In this document: positions 1-10,200 of the stretch, in pieces
How the letters are laid out: the number at the start of each line of letters is the position of its first letter
Position numbering within the stretch: position 1 is the first letter of the stretch
Assembly: GCA_024867545.1 (NCBI GenBank)
Contig: JANFNE010000012.1
Coordinates: forward strand, 310,001 to 374,000
Length of the DNA stretch: 64,000 bases
From: Phytopythium helicoides
Lineage: Eukaryota > Oomycota > Peronosporomycetes > Pythiales > Pythiaceae
Direction of reading: 5' to 3'
Notes under the pieces: model-generated
Databases searched by the model: none
What the model was told of the DNA's origin: nothing
Seen by the model: only the letters and a program-made list of their open reading frames with translations
Position numbers and translations under genes: made by a program

Positions 1-81
1 TCTAGAGTTCCAATGGCGCGCGTCGAGCAATTTTTTTTTCCTGCAAGTGGTCGGTCTGGGGCTTTGTCTTGGTGGATTTGC

Positions 82-957
82 TCATGCTGCTCGAGGGGTG
101 GCGTCGGATGTGAGGCCGACTGGAGCGCGGCACTGCGGACAGGTGGCGCTGTGGCGCAGCCACGCCATGATGCAGTTCTCGTGGAAGGCGTGCGCGCATG
201 GCAGTCGAACGGCCTCGTGCGCGTCCTGGCAGCTCGCGACGGTCTCCAAGCAGATGCTGCACCCGTTTGACGCCGTTCCTGCGGTCAGTTCTTCGAGACT
301 CAGGATGGCGCTCGCGTACGAGCAGTTGGCTGCGAGCACCGACTCGGGGAACGCGAGCAGATCGCGCAACAGCAGATAGAGGCACAACACCTCGCGACTC
401 GCAGTGGTCGACTCATCGTACGGCTCGATCACAAGCGCTGGCAGAACTGTCTCGAGAGCACGCCAGCAGGCGACCAGGAACTGCTCGAGCCCTGCGCGGG
501 CATCGTTGACGACCGGAGCGTCCGCTGCGTCGCTTGAAAACGCCCACGACTGAAGGCTTGCGAACCGGTCCAACAGGCTCGCCATGAGCTGCATGAAGGC
601 GTCAAATGGCCGCCACTCGACTGTCGTAAAGTCGGCCACGTCTTCTTTTGCTTCAGTATGACCAAGGCGATGCTGAACCTCGGGGTGCTCGAGAATGGCA
701 TGCACTTGTGTCAGGAAGGAGCTGAACTTGGCCTGACTCATAGCGATGACCCATTCCTGCGTGTTGGTATTGCTGCTGGCGCCGCTGCTTGGGCTTGTCG
801 ATGGAGAAGCCGAGCTCGGGCCAGAGAGCGAGAGCGCGACGCGGTAGACAGCCGCCGTCCCGACGCACAATACACGCGCATTGACCGAAAAGGAAAACGC
901 TGCAGGCATGAACTCTTGACTCATCTTGCGCAGCCGTCGCTGCCGCGCGGGCTCCAT
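82..957 (-). CDS. RING-H2 finger protein, putative E3 ubiquitin ligase
   Basis: A 291-residue protein whose C-terminus (about residues 232-280) is a C3H2C3 RING-H2 finger: it opens with CSICLE, continues with CAHAFHENC and closes with CPQC. Proteins of this class usually act as E3 ubiquitin ligases that bind an E2 through the RING. The N-terminal 230 residues are mostly predicted helix plus a Ser/Pro-rich stretch near residues 45-65 and match no family I recognise. The start is placed at the ATG at 957; the frame stays open to a GTG 24 nt upstream, but that lacks an ATG. No transmembrane segment or signal peptide is evident. The substrate is unknown. The gene could have an extra 5' exon that I cannot see. 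Confidence 0.75.
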   Translation of the reverse strand: MEPARQRRLRKMSQEFMPAAFSFSVNARVLCVGTAAVYRVALSLSGPSSASPSTSPSSGASSNTNTQEWVIAMSQAKFSSFLTQVHAILEHPEVQHRLGHTEAKEDVADFTTVEWRPFDAFMQLMASLLDRFASLQSWAFSSDAADAPVVNDARAGLEQFLVACWRALETVLPALVIEPYDESTTASREVLCLYLLLRDLLAFPESVLAANCSYASAILSLEELTAGTASNGCSICLETVASCQDAHEAVRLPCAHAFHENCIMAWLRHSATCPQCRAPVGLTSDATPRAA

Positions 958-2345
958 CTCGAGTCGAGAAATGACGATCACGATTTAGGTGCTAGAGGCG
1001 AGTGTGCGTCGACCAACTGACCCGCGCGCCGGCCGGAAGTTTCCGAGCAAGCAAGAAATGAGCCGCTGGCGCCAGCCACTCAGCCTATGTTTACCTGGCC
1101 TGGTGGAAGTGGTCGAGACGCTCTGGTCACGGGATGGGTGATATCGCTGCGTCGCCTGGCGGAATGGAACGCCCGAGTGAATGCTATAGCGCGTGCTCCG
1201 GTGGACAGAACGGCAACTGAGGTCGGGTCGATCACGGATCTCTCTGTCGCTCGGTGGGAAGGAGCTCGACAGATACCAGCGATGAACTGGCCATCGCCGC
1301 TTGCCACTCGCTCATGCCCGTTTCGCAGCGAGCACAAATTTTCCGAGTGGCAAGTGTAGGCCCCATGGAGCGGCGCGAGCGTGTCGCAATGGGCGAGTTC
1401 GGAGCAATCAGTGGGGGGTCTAAGGCGCCAGTCAGCGACCGTGTTAGCTCGACGGAACGAATGAGCAGCAGCACGCCAAAGTCCACGTGAAGGCGCGCTC
1501 GATTCTGATATCCCAGGTCTAATAGCCTGCAGAAATGGATATAAAGAATATCAGTTTGATCTTTACATATTTAGAGTTTATATGAAACCGTTTTGAGAAT
1601 GAATACACCTGTGATGCCAAATGGCGTGAGTCCACTTCAAGAACCCAGCCACTTGGCAGGATCCAGCGCCACGCTCACGATGGAAGGATCTGCTCGCTAG
1701 CTTTGCCATAGGCAAGAGGCGTCTTCTCTCTCGGTGATGAGGTACGGTGGGACGCAACCGCTCAACCACAAAGCCGCGTCTGCCTTGCCTCGTCGTGGTG
1801 CTGACGGGGTCAGCAGCTGGCTGGCTGGACGCTCGTGGGTGTTGGTCGCCATTGCGTTGGCCTGGATACTCCGACTCGAAAGCTTCGGATCGCACGTGGC
1901 GGCGATTGCGGAGAGCCCACCAGATCTTTTCGCCGAGCGCAGGATCGCAGTGACGAAAACTTTTTCGTCGTCGCGCCGAAATCGGAGAAGGAGGTAGTGG
2001 AGACCACCGAAACGGTGCTGATCGATTGACCAGCAAGCTGAAGTCGACGAACGCGGTCGCAGATCGTGAATCCATCGCACGCCGACGGCTGGACGAAAAC
2101 ACGTTTACAATACGTGTCACGTCGTCTCGATTTGCTCGCTCGAGCAATCCGCAAATCGAGCTCGCGGCAATGAGGCTCCGGTCGTCCTCGCTGCCGCCAG
2201 CGATCACCAACCAGCACCAATTCACCAACCTCCATCTTCCATCACCACGCCAACAATGAAAACTCATCAAGCCACTCTCCGCTCATGATGTGGTCCACAC
2301 CACATTGTCGCCGGATCGGCATGGCGCAGTTCGGATCTTGCCGCC
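958..2345. other. Intergenic region, no supported gene
   Basis: About 1.4 kb between the RING gene (reading left) and PIG-N (reading right). Both strands carry overlapping open stretches up to 230 codons around 1578-2270, but they overlap one another in several frames, their translations are Arg/Ser-rich with no domain, and they lack splice context. I read them as chance open frames. Both flanking promoters must lie here. Confidence 0.5.
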
Positions 2346-5303
2346 ATGGCCGCGGGCGGGAGCTTGGCGCGGCTGCTGCTGCTGGGCGTGGCGCTGCATG
2401 CCGCCTACGTGTTGAGCATTTTCGACATTTACTTCACGTCCCCGGTGGTCCCGCGCGTCGAGAGCGCCGCCTACGCTAGCGGCGTCGTGCGGCCGCCGGC
2501 CAGGCGCGCGGTCGTGTTCGTGGCCGACGGCTGTCGCGCCGACAAGCTCTTCGAGGCCAACGCCAGCAGCAGCAGCGACCACCAGCAGCGCGTGCCGTTC
2601 CTGCGACGTGTGATGCTCGAGCGCGGCAGCTGGGGCGTCTCGCACACGCGCGTGCCCACCGAGAGCCGCCCGGGACACGTCGCGCTCTTCGCGGGAATGT
2701 ACGAGGACGTGTCGGCCGTCACCAAGGGCTGGCAGGACAACCCGGTCGACTTTGACTCGGTGTTCAACCAGAGCGCGCGCGCCTTCTTGCTGGGAAGCCC
2801 CGACATCGTCCCCATGTTCGCCAGGCGCGTGCCCCACGCGAGAGAGTGGCACTACTCGCACGAGGAGGAGGATTTTGCCAGCGCGGACGCCTCGCAGCTG
2901 GACGTGTGGGTGTTTCAGAAGCTTCAGGGGCTGTTTGCTGCTGCTCGCAGAGGAGACACGCAGGAGGGGAAGGAGCTCGACGAGCAGCTGCGAAGCGACC
3001 GCGTCGTCATCTTCTGCCACCTGCTCGGCATCGACTCGAATGGACACGCGCACCGACCGAATTCGAACGACTACCTCAACAACATTGCTCTCGTGGACGA
3101 GATTGTCGACAAGACGGTGCGGCTCATCGAGGACTTCTTCGACTATGACGAGCAAACGGCGTATGTGTTTACAGCTGATCACGGCATGAGCCTCAAGGGT
3201 GCCCATGGTGACGGCGATCCAGCAAACACGAGGACGCCACTTGTTGCGTGGGGTGCAGGCGTACAGGGTCCTACCAAGGCTGCGCCATCCAGCAGCCATT
3301 TCGACATTGACCTCCCGACGCAGTCAAAGGCACAGGTTCAAGCCCAGTTGGACGCTCAGAAGGCCCAAGAAGCCGACGCTGTGAACGAATGGGGGCAACT
3401 CAAGTCGCTCGTGCGAAAAGATGTGATGCAAGCAGATGTAGCCCCTTTAGTGTCCGCGTTGCTAGGGCTTCCGTACCCTCGCAATTCGGTTGGAGTTTTG
3501 CCACTATCCTACCTAGCCAAGGGCAAGTATCGTGCACGTGCTGTGTTTTACAATGCTCAGCAGCTTTTCCTCCATGCGCGACGAAAGGAGCAAGAGAAGG
3601 AATCACGCACGCTGCTTTTTTTCAGTGCATATGGCCCGTTCCGCAACCGCCTCCCAGTACTTGCTCGCGAACTCCAAGATTTGTGGAGCAAGGTCGAGGC
3701 ACAAGAGGAGGGCTCCGAGGAATTGGACCTTTTGTTGACGCAAATCGAAGTCAAGAGTCAAGAAATGATTGATGTATGCATTGCAACACTCGAGTATTTC
3801 CAGCGCTACGACTGGTTCTTTTTGCTTAGCATTATTGTATCTGGCTACGTCGGCTGGATGCTCGTGGTTGCTATCGCGTACCTCCACCCTGGAAGCTTCC
3901 GCCTCCGTCAGCTTGTCACGGGAGGAAATTCTGCCGACTCTGGCGTGTCACCTCGTCTCGCCTTCCTGGCATTTGCCACCGCTACTTATCTGGCGCTTGA
4001 GAGCTCGCCATTCACGTACTACCTGTATGTGAGTTTTCCGCTCTTGTGCTGGCATTTTGTGTTGACGAATCGCTCGTTGCTTCAGCCACTCGTCGATTCT
4101 ACCCTCGGTGGTAATCGCGCTTGGATACGTGATATGCTGCTTATCTTTGTCAGCCTTGAGCTTGTGGTGGTTGGGTATGAGCGCCGCGCCATCTTTGGCG
4201 TACTCTTCACTCTCGTTGGCTGTTGGTCGTTGATTGTCGAGAAGGGCAACGCAAACAGTGTTGAAGATACTCGACGTCGTTGGCAGTGGGCGTGCAGTTG
4301 TGTGCTGTTATCGATCTTCCCGTATCTTCCGAGTGAGTACGGTGAACATACGCTGTTGGTTCTTGCCGGAGGTGCCGTTGTGCTCGCTTTTCCCCACGTT
4401 GTTCGTCAGCTCTTCAGCGGAATCACCCGCACTGATGGTTTTACAGCATCTTTCGACCCGCAGTGGATTGCAGCATCTGCTCCACTAGCGTTAGCTTTGG
4501 TTGCTACCTTCGCTACTACTTCATTCCTAGACAACAAGACAAAGCCTCCCGTGCTCCTCACGATCGCCAACTGGGTGCTCGCAATTGGGCCGGTCATCGC
4601 CATGTTAGTTCGTCTGGGTCTCCAATCTGCACATCCTTCATCCAGAGCCATTGAGAGCATGGGATCTCCACACTTGCAAGCAGTAAACGTGGCAGTCGAT
4701 AGGTTGTTGCACGTCATGCTTGCATTCGCACCTTCATTCGTGCTACTGAGCATTTCGTACGAAGTGCTTTTCTACGTGGCATTGAGTGCCGTGTTGGTCG
4801 CGTGGGTCGTTCGTGAAGCTGCACCGGTGTCATCCGGTACCGGATGGGGTGAAGTTCGACGTGCGTTTTTGTTCCTGCTGTTCGTCAAGATCGCATTCTT
4901 CGGCACGGGCAACGTCGCAAGCATGAGCAGCTTCGAGATTTCATCAACGTACCGCTTTGTGACGGTGTTTGCGCCTTTCACCATGGGTGCGCTGCTTGTG
5001 CTCAAGATCCTGATCCCGTTCATGCTCGTCGCGTGCGCCTTCCACTTGGCGCTTACGCTGCAACCACCACCGCGCCTCGCCCCCGCACGCTATTTCCTCT
5101 TGGTTGTTGCCATGTCGGACGTGCTCGCGCTTCATTTCCTCTTCCTCGTCAAAAATGAAGGCAGCTGGAAGCAGATCGGGAATTCGATCTCTATGTTCGG
5201 GATCGTAAATGCCCAGATCATCTTCATCCCGCTACTCTTCCTTATCGCACGAGCCTTCGTTCGTGATCTGGAGCCCCGCGACGTCGCGAAGAAGAGCCAA
5301 TAG
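2346..5303 (+). CDS. PIGN: GPI ethanolamine phosphate transferase 1 (PIG-N / Mcd4 type)
   Basis: A 985-residue ER membrane enzyme that adds ethanolamine phosphate to the first mannose of the GPI anchor precursor. Residues 10-30 form an N-terminal membrane anchor. The lumenal alkaline-phosphatase-like domain shows the metal-binding VFVADGCRAD (about 57-66), the family block TRVPTESRPGHVAL with the probable catalytic Thr near 105, EDVSAVTKGW, and later TADHGMSLKGAHGDG (about 276-290). From about residue 480 to the end there are some 13-14 hydrophobic segments, as in PIG-N, and the length matches the family (about 930-1000). The start ATG at 2346 sits in a good context (GCCGCCATGG) directly before the membrane anchor. 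Single exon. It converges with the PP2C gene, with 134 bp between stop codons. Confidence 0.95.
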   Translation: MAAGGSLARLLLLGVALHAAYVLSIFDIYFTSPVVPRVESAAYASGVVRPPARRAVVFVADGCRADKLFEANASSSSDHQQRVPFLRRVMLERGSWGVSHTRVPTESRPGHVALFAGMYEDVSAVTKGWQDNPVDFDSVFNQSARAFLLGSPDIVPMFARRVPHAREWHYSHEEEDFASADASQLDVWVFQKLQGLFAAARRGDTQEGKELDEQLRSDRVVIFCHLLGIDSNGHAHRPNSNDYLNNIALVDEIVDKTVRLIEDFFDYDEQTAYVFTADHGMSLKGAHGDGDPANTRTPLVAWGAGVQGPTKAAPSSSHFDIDLPTQSKAQVQAQLDAQKAQEADAVNEWGQLKSLVRKDVMQADVAPLVSALLGLPYPRNSVGVLPLSYLAKGKYRARAVFYNAQQLFLHARRKEQEKESRTLLFFSAYGPFRNRLPVLARELQDLWSKVEAQEEGSEELDLLLTQIEVKSQEMIDVCIATLEYFQRYDWFFLLSIIVSGYVGWMLVVAIAYLHPGSFRLRQLVTGGNSADSGVSPRLAFLAFATATYLALESSPFTYYLYVSFPLLCWHFVLTNRSLLQPLVDSTLGGNRAWIRDMLLIFVSLELVVVGYERRAIFGVLFTLVGCWSLIVEKGNANSVEDTRRRWQWACSCVLLSIFPYLPSEYGEHTLLVLAGGAVVLAFPHVVRQLFSGITRTDGFTASFDPQWIAASAPLALALVATFATTSFLDNKTKPPVLLTIANWVLAIGPVIAMLVRLGLQSAHPSSRAIESMGSPHLQAVNVAVDRLLHVMLAFAPSFVLLSISYEVLFYVALSAVLVAWVVREAAPVSSGTGWGEVRRAFLFLLFVKIAFFGTGNVASMSSFEISSTYRFVTVFAPFTMGALLVLKILIPFMLVACAFHLALTLQPPPRLAPARYFLLVVAMSDVLALHFLFLVKNEGSWKQIGNSISMFGIVNAQIIFIPLLFLIARAFVRDLEPRDVAKKSQ

Positions 5304-5437
5304 ACAAATAGAGTAGAAAGCATGGCAAACACGTATCGAGAGTTGATGGAAGAGTGAGTTTATCGATACATTAGTGTTAGTGCTGTCGAAGCTCCTACAA
5401 TCGGCGCGTCCAGGCGTCTATGTGGGCATCTAAGAAG

Positions 5438-6646
5438 CTAGTTGGTAGCGACCATGGTCTCAGAAGCAGCTGGTGCAACACCTTCCGCCGTGGGCGGCAC
5501 CATGTCGTTGATGTTGACATACACAACAATAACAGTCGTGTCGTCGATGACCTGCTCCTCCTTCATCCAGCGGCGGTTTGCTTCCATGATAAGTAGGTCC
5601 ACGGCGGCCTTGGGGTCGGTCTGGGACAACGCCATCTCCATCACCTCCTCGTTCGACATGAACTCCCACAATCCGTCGGTCGCGATAACCAGGCAGCGGT
5701 CGTTCTCGTCGAGGAAGCGAGTGAAGAACTCGGGCTCCGAGATAACACCTGCAGTATGAGCGACAGCGTCGCCTAGCGAGCGAGACATGGCGAGGCCGGG
5801 GACGTCCATGTGGCCCAGCCAGACGCGTGGGGGACCGTCAATGCCGTCATCGTACTCGACGGCAAACACACGACCCCCGCTTGCCACGATGCGAGCCTTT
5901 TCATCCGGGCGGTCAGGCTTGTGGTCAATCGATACACTTTCGCACCCAACGGCAGCCGCATCGCCGGCACCCGCCACAAATCCGCGAGTGATGCGCGAGT
6001 CGCCGACATTACCGACGACCACGAGGTTCTCGCGGATAACCGAGACCACCGCCGTTGTACCACTAAACTCGGTGTCGATCGATGGGTTCGACAGCACGGC
6101 CTTCTCAACATTGTGCAATGCATCCGTGAGCGCGACCTGGATACCCTCAGCATCAGCAGCAAGGTTTCCCGTCGCCGCGAAGCGCTCGTGCGTGAACAGC
6201 TCTGCTGGGAACTTGTCGCGAATCGCTCCAGACACTGCGTCGCCAGCCTCGCCGTGTCCATCAAACACACAAAGCAGTAACGAGTGCGTAGCGGGGTCGT
6301 GCTTGATGATCATGGCGTCCTGGTTCTTCTTGCGCGGATTGTACGGCGCGTATCCCTTCTTGGAGAGACCGGCGTACGCGGCGACTGCGCTCGTGCCGTC
6401 CTCAACGTAGTCGACGTCGTTGGTCGTGACTTGCGCCATACCTTCAACGAGCTTGTTGTCGCTGACAACCGACAGGCGACGCCGCTGCAGTCCAAGCGTG
6501 TGGTCGCTGAGGCCGGCCTTAGACGGCGAGATGCCCGGCGTCTTGGTGGAGATACCCTTGGGGGACGCCACATTCGCCGCCGTGGCCTCCTGCTGCCGCA
6601 GCTTGGCAACCGACCCGGTCTTAGTAACTCCCTGTCGCAGCGCCAT
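5438..6646 (-). CDS. PP2C-family protein phosphatase
   Basis: A 402-residue Mg/Mn-dependent Ser/Thr phosphatase. Visible PP2C motifs are KKNQDA (about 107-112), the metal-binding VFDGHGEAGD (127-136), SGTTAVV, VGNVGDSR, the SRSLGD block and ATDGLWEFMSNEE (about 330-345) with the last metal ligands. Residues 1-95 are a Ser/Thr/Lys-rich extension without a domain and could be regulatory. No transmembrane segment, so probably cytosolic or nuclear. The ATG at 6646 is the only plausible start, and the frame is intact to the TAG at 5438. Substrates cannot be told from sequence. Confidence 0.92.
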   Translation of the reverse strand: MALRQGVTKTGSVAKLRQQEATAANVASPKGISTKTPGISPSKAGLSDHTLGLQRRRLSVVSDNKLVEGMAQVTTNDVDYVEDGTSAVAAYAGLSKKGYAPYNPRKKNQDAMIIKHDPATHSLLLCVFDGHGEAGDAVSGAIRDKFPAELFTHERFAATGNLAADAEGIQVALTDALHNVEKAVLSNPSIDTEFSGTTAVVSVIRENLVVVGNVGDSRITRGFVAGAGDAAAVGCESVSIDHKPDRPDEKARIVASGGRVFAVEYDDGIDGPPRVWLGHMDVPGLAMSRSLGDAVAHTAGVISEPEFFTRFLDENDRCLVIATDGLWEFMSNEEVMEMALSQTDPKAAVDLLIMEANRRWMKEEQVIDDTTVIVVYVNINDMVPPTAEGVAPAASETMVATN

Positions 6647-7220
6647 TGTGTTGCCTCGAGCCGAAGAGAAGCGAAGAGAAGAAAGCGCTAAGTGGAGCAG
6701 CAGCAGCTAGTGGGGACGGAGGCTGGAAGCGTCCAAACTGGGAATGAGCAGCAGCAAAACGCGCGCACGAAACGAAGCAGTTCGATCGCTGCAAGTGGAG
6801 GCTGGCAAGATCGCAGCTTCGATAATAGACGGACGCCAAGCGGCTCTTAGGCGCGATCCTGAGCGCGGTGATCGACGGTCTGTGCGCACAGAAATACTCG
6901 TGAGCCCCCGCTTTTAGCCTGCATTTTCGTGCCTTATGACGCTCTCGGCCGCGAGACGTACGCGTCGCGCCTGTTTCACTCGACGAGAGTGAGTCACCCA
7001 CCTGAGGAGCTGAGCTGGAGCTGGAGCTGGAGACTCGATGTGTGAAGCCACCTTTCTCGTCGCGAGCTTTTTCACAACTGATCTGCTTTTTTTCTGATGG
7101 GACAAAAATGTTTGTTCGAGGCAAAAAAGTGGGAATCATCACTTCAACTTCAACTCTGATGGGTGCAAAAGGGATTGTTTTTGGTGTTTTGGTGTGGCAA
7201 TAAAAATGGGGAACGAGGTC
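6647..7220. other. Promoter of the PP2C gene and 3' flank of the P4-ATPase gene
   Basis: This 574-bp gap separates two genes that both read leftwards. No gene is supported. A short imperfect hexanucleotide run of GAGCTG/GAGCTGG units lies at about 7008-7034. Open frames on the minus strand here are short and Ser/Arg-rich. Confidence 0.5.
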
Positions 7221-10200
7221 TCATAAGTAGCGATGCGTGCTGCTGATGGAGTTGCGCAGTGCTGCGGGCACGGCGTCGGACCGCGGCAGCGAGTTGGACG
7301 CGATGTACGACTCGGCGAGCGTCGTCTCCTCGTCGCAGCTGAACGCATAGCCCGTGTTGCGGCGCGCTGACGTGTTGCGGAACATGCTCGCGGGCGGCGC
7401 GCGCTCCCACTTGGGCTCCTCCTCGCCAACTGAGTGGCTGTACACGCTGGCCGAGAAGCTCTCGCCCAGAGGTGTAGAGTCGTGCATGGACGCCGGCACC
7501 GAGTTCGCCGACTCGAAGGCTTCCTGGTGATCCTCGTCCAGATGCTCGAGGTGCTGCCGGTGACTTGCTGTCCGAACGCGGTGGTTCTTCTGCGGGTAGA
7601 CCTGCTGCTGCTGTTGCTGCTGGTGTTGAGCAAATGATTCCATACCGACAACGCGACTGGGTTTGGAAGGCCCGTCAGAGCGCTGGAAGTCGCTAAGGAA
7701 GCCTGCCGTTTGCACGTCATCTAATGACATCGACAGCGTCTGCTCCTCAATGTGGTTGATCGTCAACCGACGCTTCCTCGTGCGCATCGATTCCTGCAGC
7801 AGTTGACTCAGCTCAGGATGGAACGTGCGTGTGTACAGGTTGTACGCAATGTGACGGCCGAGCGCGAGGATGCATCCCATGGCGATGACAAGGACAAAGC
7901 CCCACGACTCAGCGGTTGGTGCGAACGATCCGTACTCGTCGTAGCCGACCTTGTAAGTGGCGAAGTACGGCACCTCTGTTCCCATGGCCGCAAAGCCGAA
8001 CCAGGAGAGCACGCTACCAAGCCAGCAACCGAGTGATAGATACGTCCACGTGTCCGTGATCATGCACACCTTCAGGTTGACGACTAGCACCACGAGTGTG
8101 AACGCCACCATGCCAAACTCGACACGAGACTCGCTACCGGCAGCGGTGTCGGAAGCGTTGTATCCCCACGCCATCACGATGAAGATGATGATCGACTCGT
8201 AGAAAGCGGCACCAATCCAGCGGCAGAAGGTGTAGTTGTTAAAGTATGCGCGCTGGGGGCCCTTCCGGTACAAGTCAGGGTATTCAATGCTGAATGGCGC
8301 AGGCAGATCCTTGTCCATGACACCAACCACGATAATTGGTAGACCCGTGAACGCAACGTTGTACAGCTGCACGCCGATTTCCCAATAAATCTTGGATCCA
8401 GAACCACCCGACAGGTATCCGTACCAGTATTGTGCGAGCACAAACGTGATGTTCTTGTAGAACATGTACAGCACAAGCTTGGAAATTCGGATGTAATTCC
8501 AGCGACCGTGCACCAGCAAGAGGCGCTCAAGGAAGCGGAACTGCGCGATAGCGTAGTCACTCGAGTTGACAGCTTGCATGCCTTCTTGACCAGAGATTCC
8601 GACACCAACATGAGCAGCTTGGATCATAGCCACATCGTTGGCACCGTCGCCAATCGCCAATGTTCGCACATCGGAAACGTTGTCACGAACCAGTCGAACC
8701 ATCTCAGCCTTTTGAGCAGGAGAGACGCGATTGCAAATGACCGCTCGGCAGAGCTTGGTAAATTCGAGTACCGACGGTGCTGTCCCTGGCTTCAACGCCA
8801 GTTCGAGCGCCTCTCCATCAATAATGAGCGAAATCTCACGATTTCCATCACCCTTTTCGCTTGTAACGAACTCGCGGCCTGCTGAATTCAGGCGGGCTCG
8901 GATGGCTTCCTCCGTCGGGCATGTCGTGCTGTTGACAATCACCTGCTGGATCGAGTTGTCCAAGAGCGAGCAAGCGTACGCAATGTTGATGGCGGTCTCC
9001 TCCTTGTCACCTGTGAGCATCCACACCTTGATGCCAGCACGGGTCAGGTTTGCAAGACACTGCGGGACACCATCCTGCAGCTTGTCCTCAATCGCAGTGG
9101 CACCAATGAGCTCAAGATCCTGCTCAATCTCCTCCATGAGGTCGTCGATCGCGTTTGGCTTGCCCTCCTTTCGGCGGTCAATCTGCGCAACGTCACCTTG
9201 TGCCTCGTCAAACTTGATCTTCCAGCGCTGGAACCACCGCTCGTCCAACCGCTTGACAGCGATGGCAAGCGTGCGTAGACCGTCATCGGCATACTTCTCC
9301 ATCTGATCGCGAGTAACGTTTTTGATGCGCTCCATTGCCGGGTCTTCCCGAAGACGCTGGTAGATCATCATGTCGGCACCCTTGGAGTAGAGGAGCAGCT
9401 CACCGTTGGGGCGGCGTACAACCACAGACATGCGTTTACGTGTACTGTTGAACTCGAGCACATCGAGCACATCGTACACTTCGCGCTTGCCAAGAACTTC
9501 CACTGTCGCCTTACCGACACTTCGGCTCTCAAATTTGAAGCCGGCAAAAGCTGCACCCGCTACCAGAGCTTGCTCATCAGGAGACGAAGCAGACAGACGA
9601 ACTTCTCCGCTCTCGAGCTTTTCCGGGATCACCGTGTGACACACTGCGAGGTGCTCGAAGAATTGGAAAACCTTCTCCTTTTGCTCGGCACCAGCAGCTC
9701 CGTTCAGCGCGTGAAAAAGCGCTGGGTCGACAAAGTTGACGAAAGGGACTCTCTTGATGCTCGGGTCCAACTTGGGCTCAGCAGGAATCGGTTTTCCAGC
9801 GCGCAAGAGCGCGGCTCGGCCAATTTCTGTGATACCTGAACCGTATGAGATTCCATTGATGGAGCACTTGCGGAACTCCATGACGTTGCACGTGAGCGTG
9901 CCAGTCTTGTCGCTAAAAACGTACGAAATCTGCCCAAGCTCTTCGTTCAGCTCCATCGTACGGACGATCGCAGGCGTATCCGTCTCGGCATGGTACATCT
10001 CGCGATCCCACGCCATGAAGCGAGCTTGGAGGAACTTGACACTCGTCATCGAGACGTACAGCGAGATCGGGATGACCTGGTAGAGAAGCAAGAAGTAGTA
10101 GAAGAGCATCTTGATAAAAGACACGACGCGGGATTCTTCTTCATCGGATTCGGAAAGCTGAATGTACCAAGTGTCCGAAATGATGTCGAACTGCCACGTG

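Noticed and set aside
1578..2270. Minus-strand open frame of 230 codons upstream of PIG-N
   Set aside because: Overlaps other open frames in the same region, has biased composition, no domain and no start context.
7000..7040. GAGCTGG-type short tandem repeat as a CRISPR-like or regulatory array
   Set aside because: Only a few imperfect 6-7-nt units; an ordinary microsatellite.
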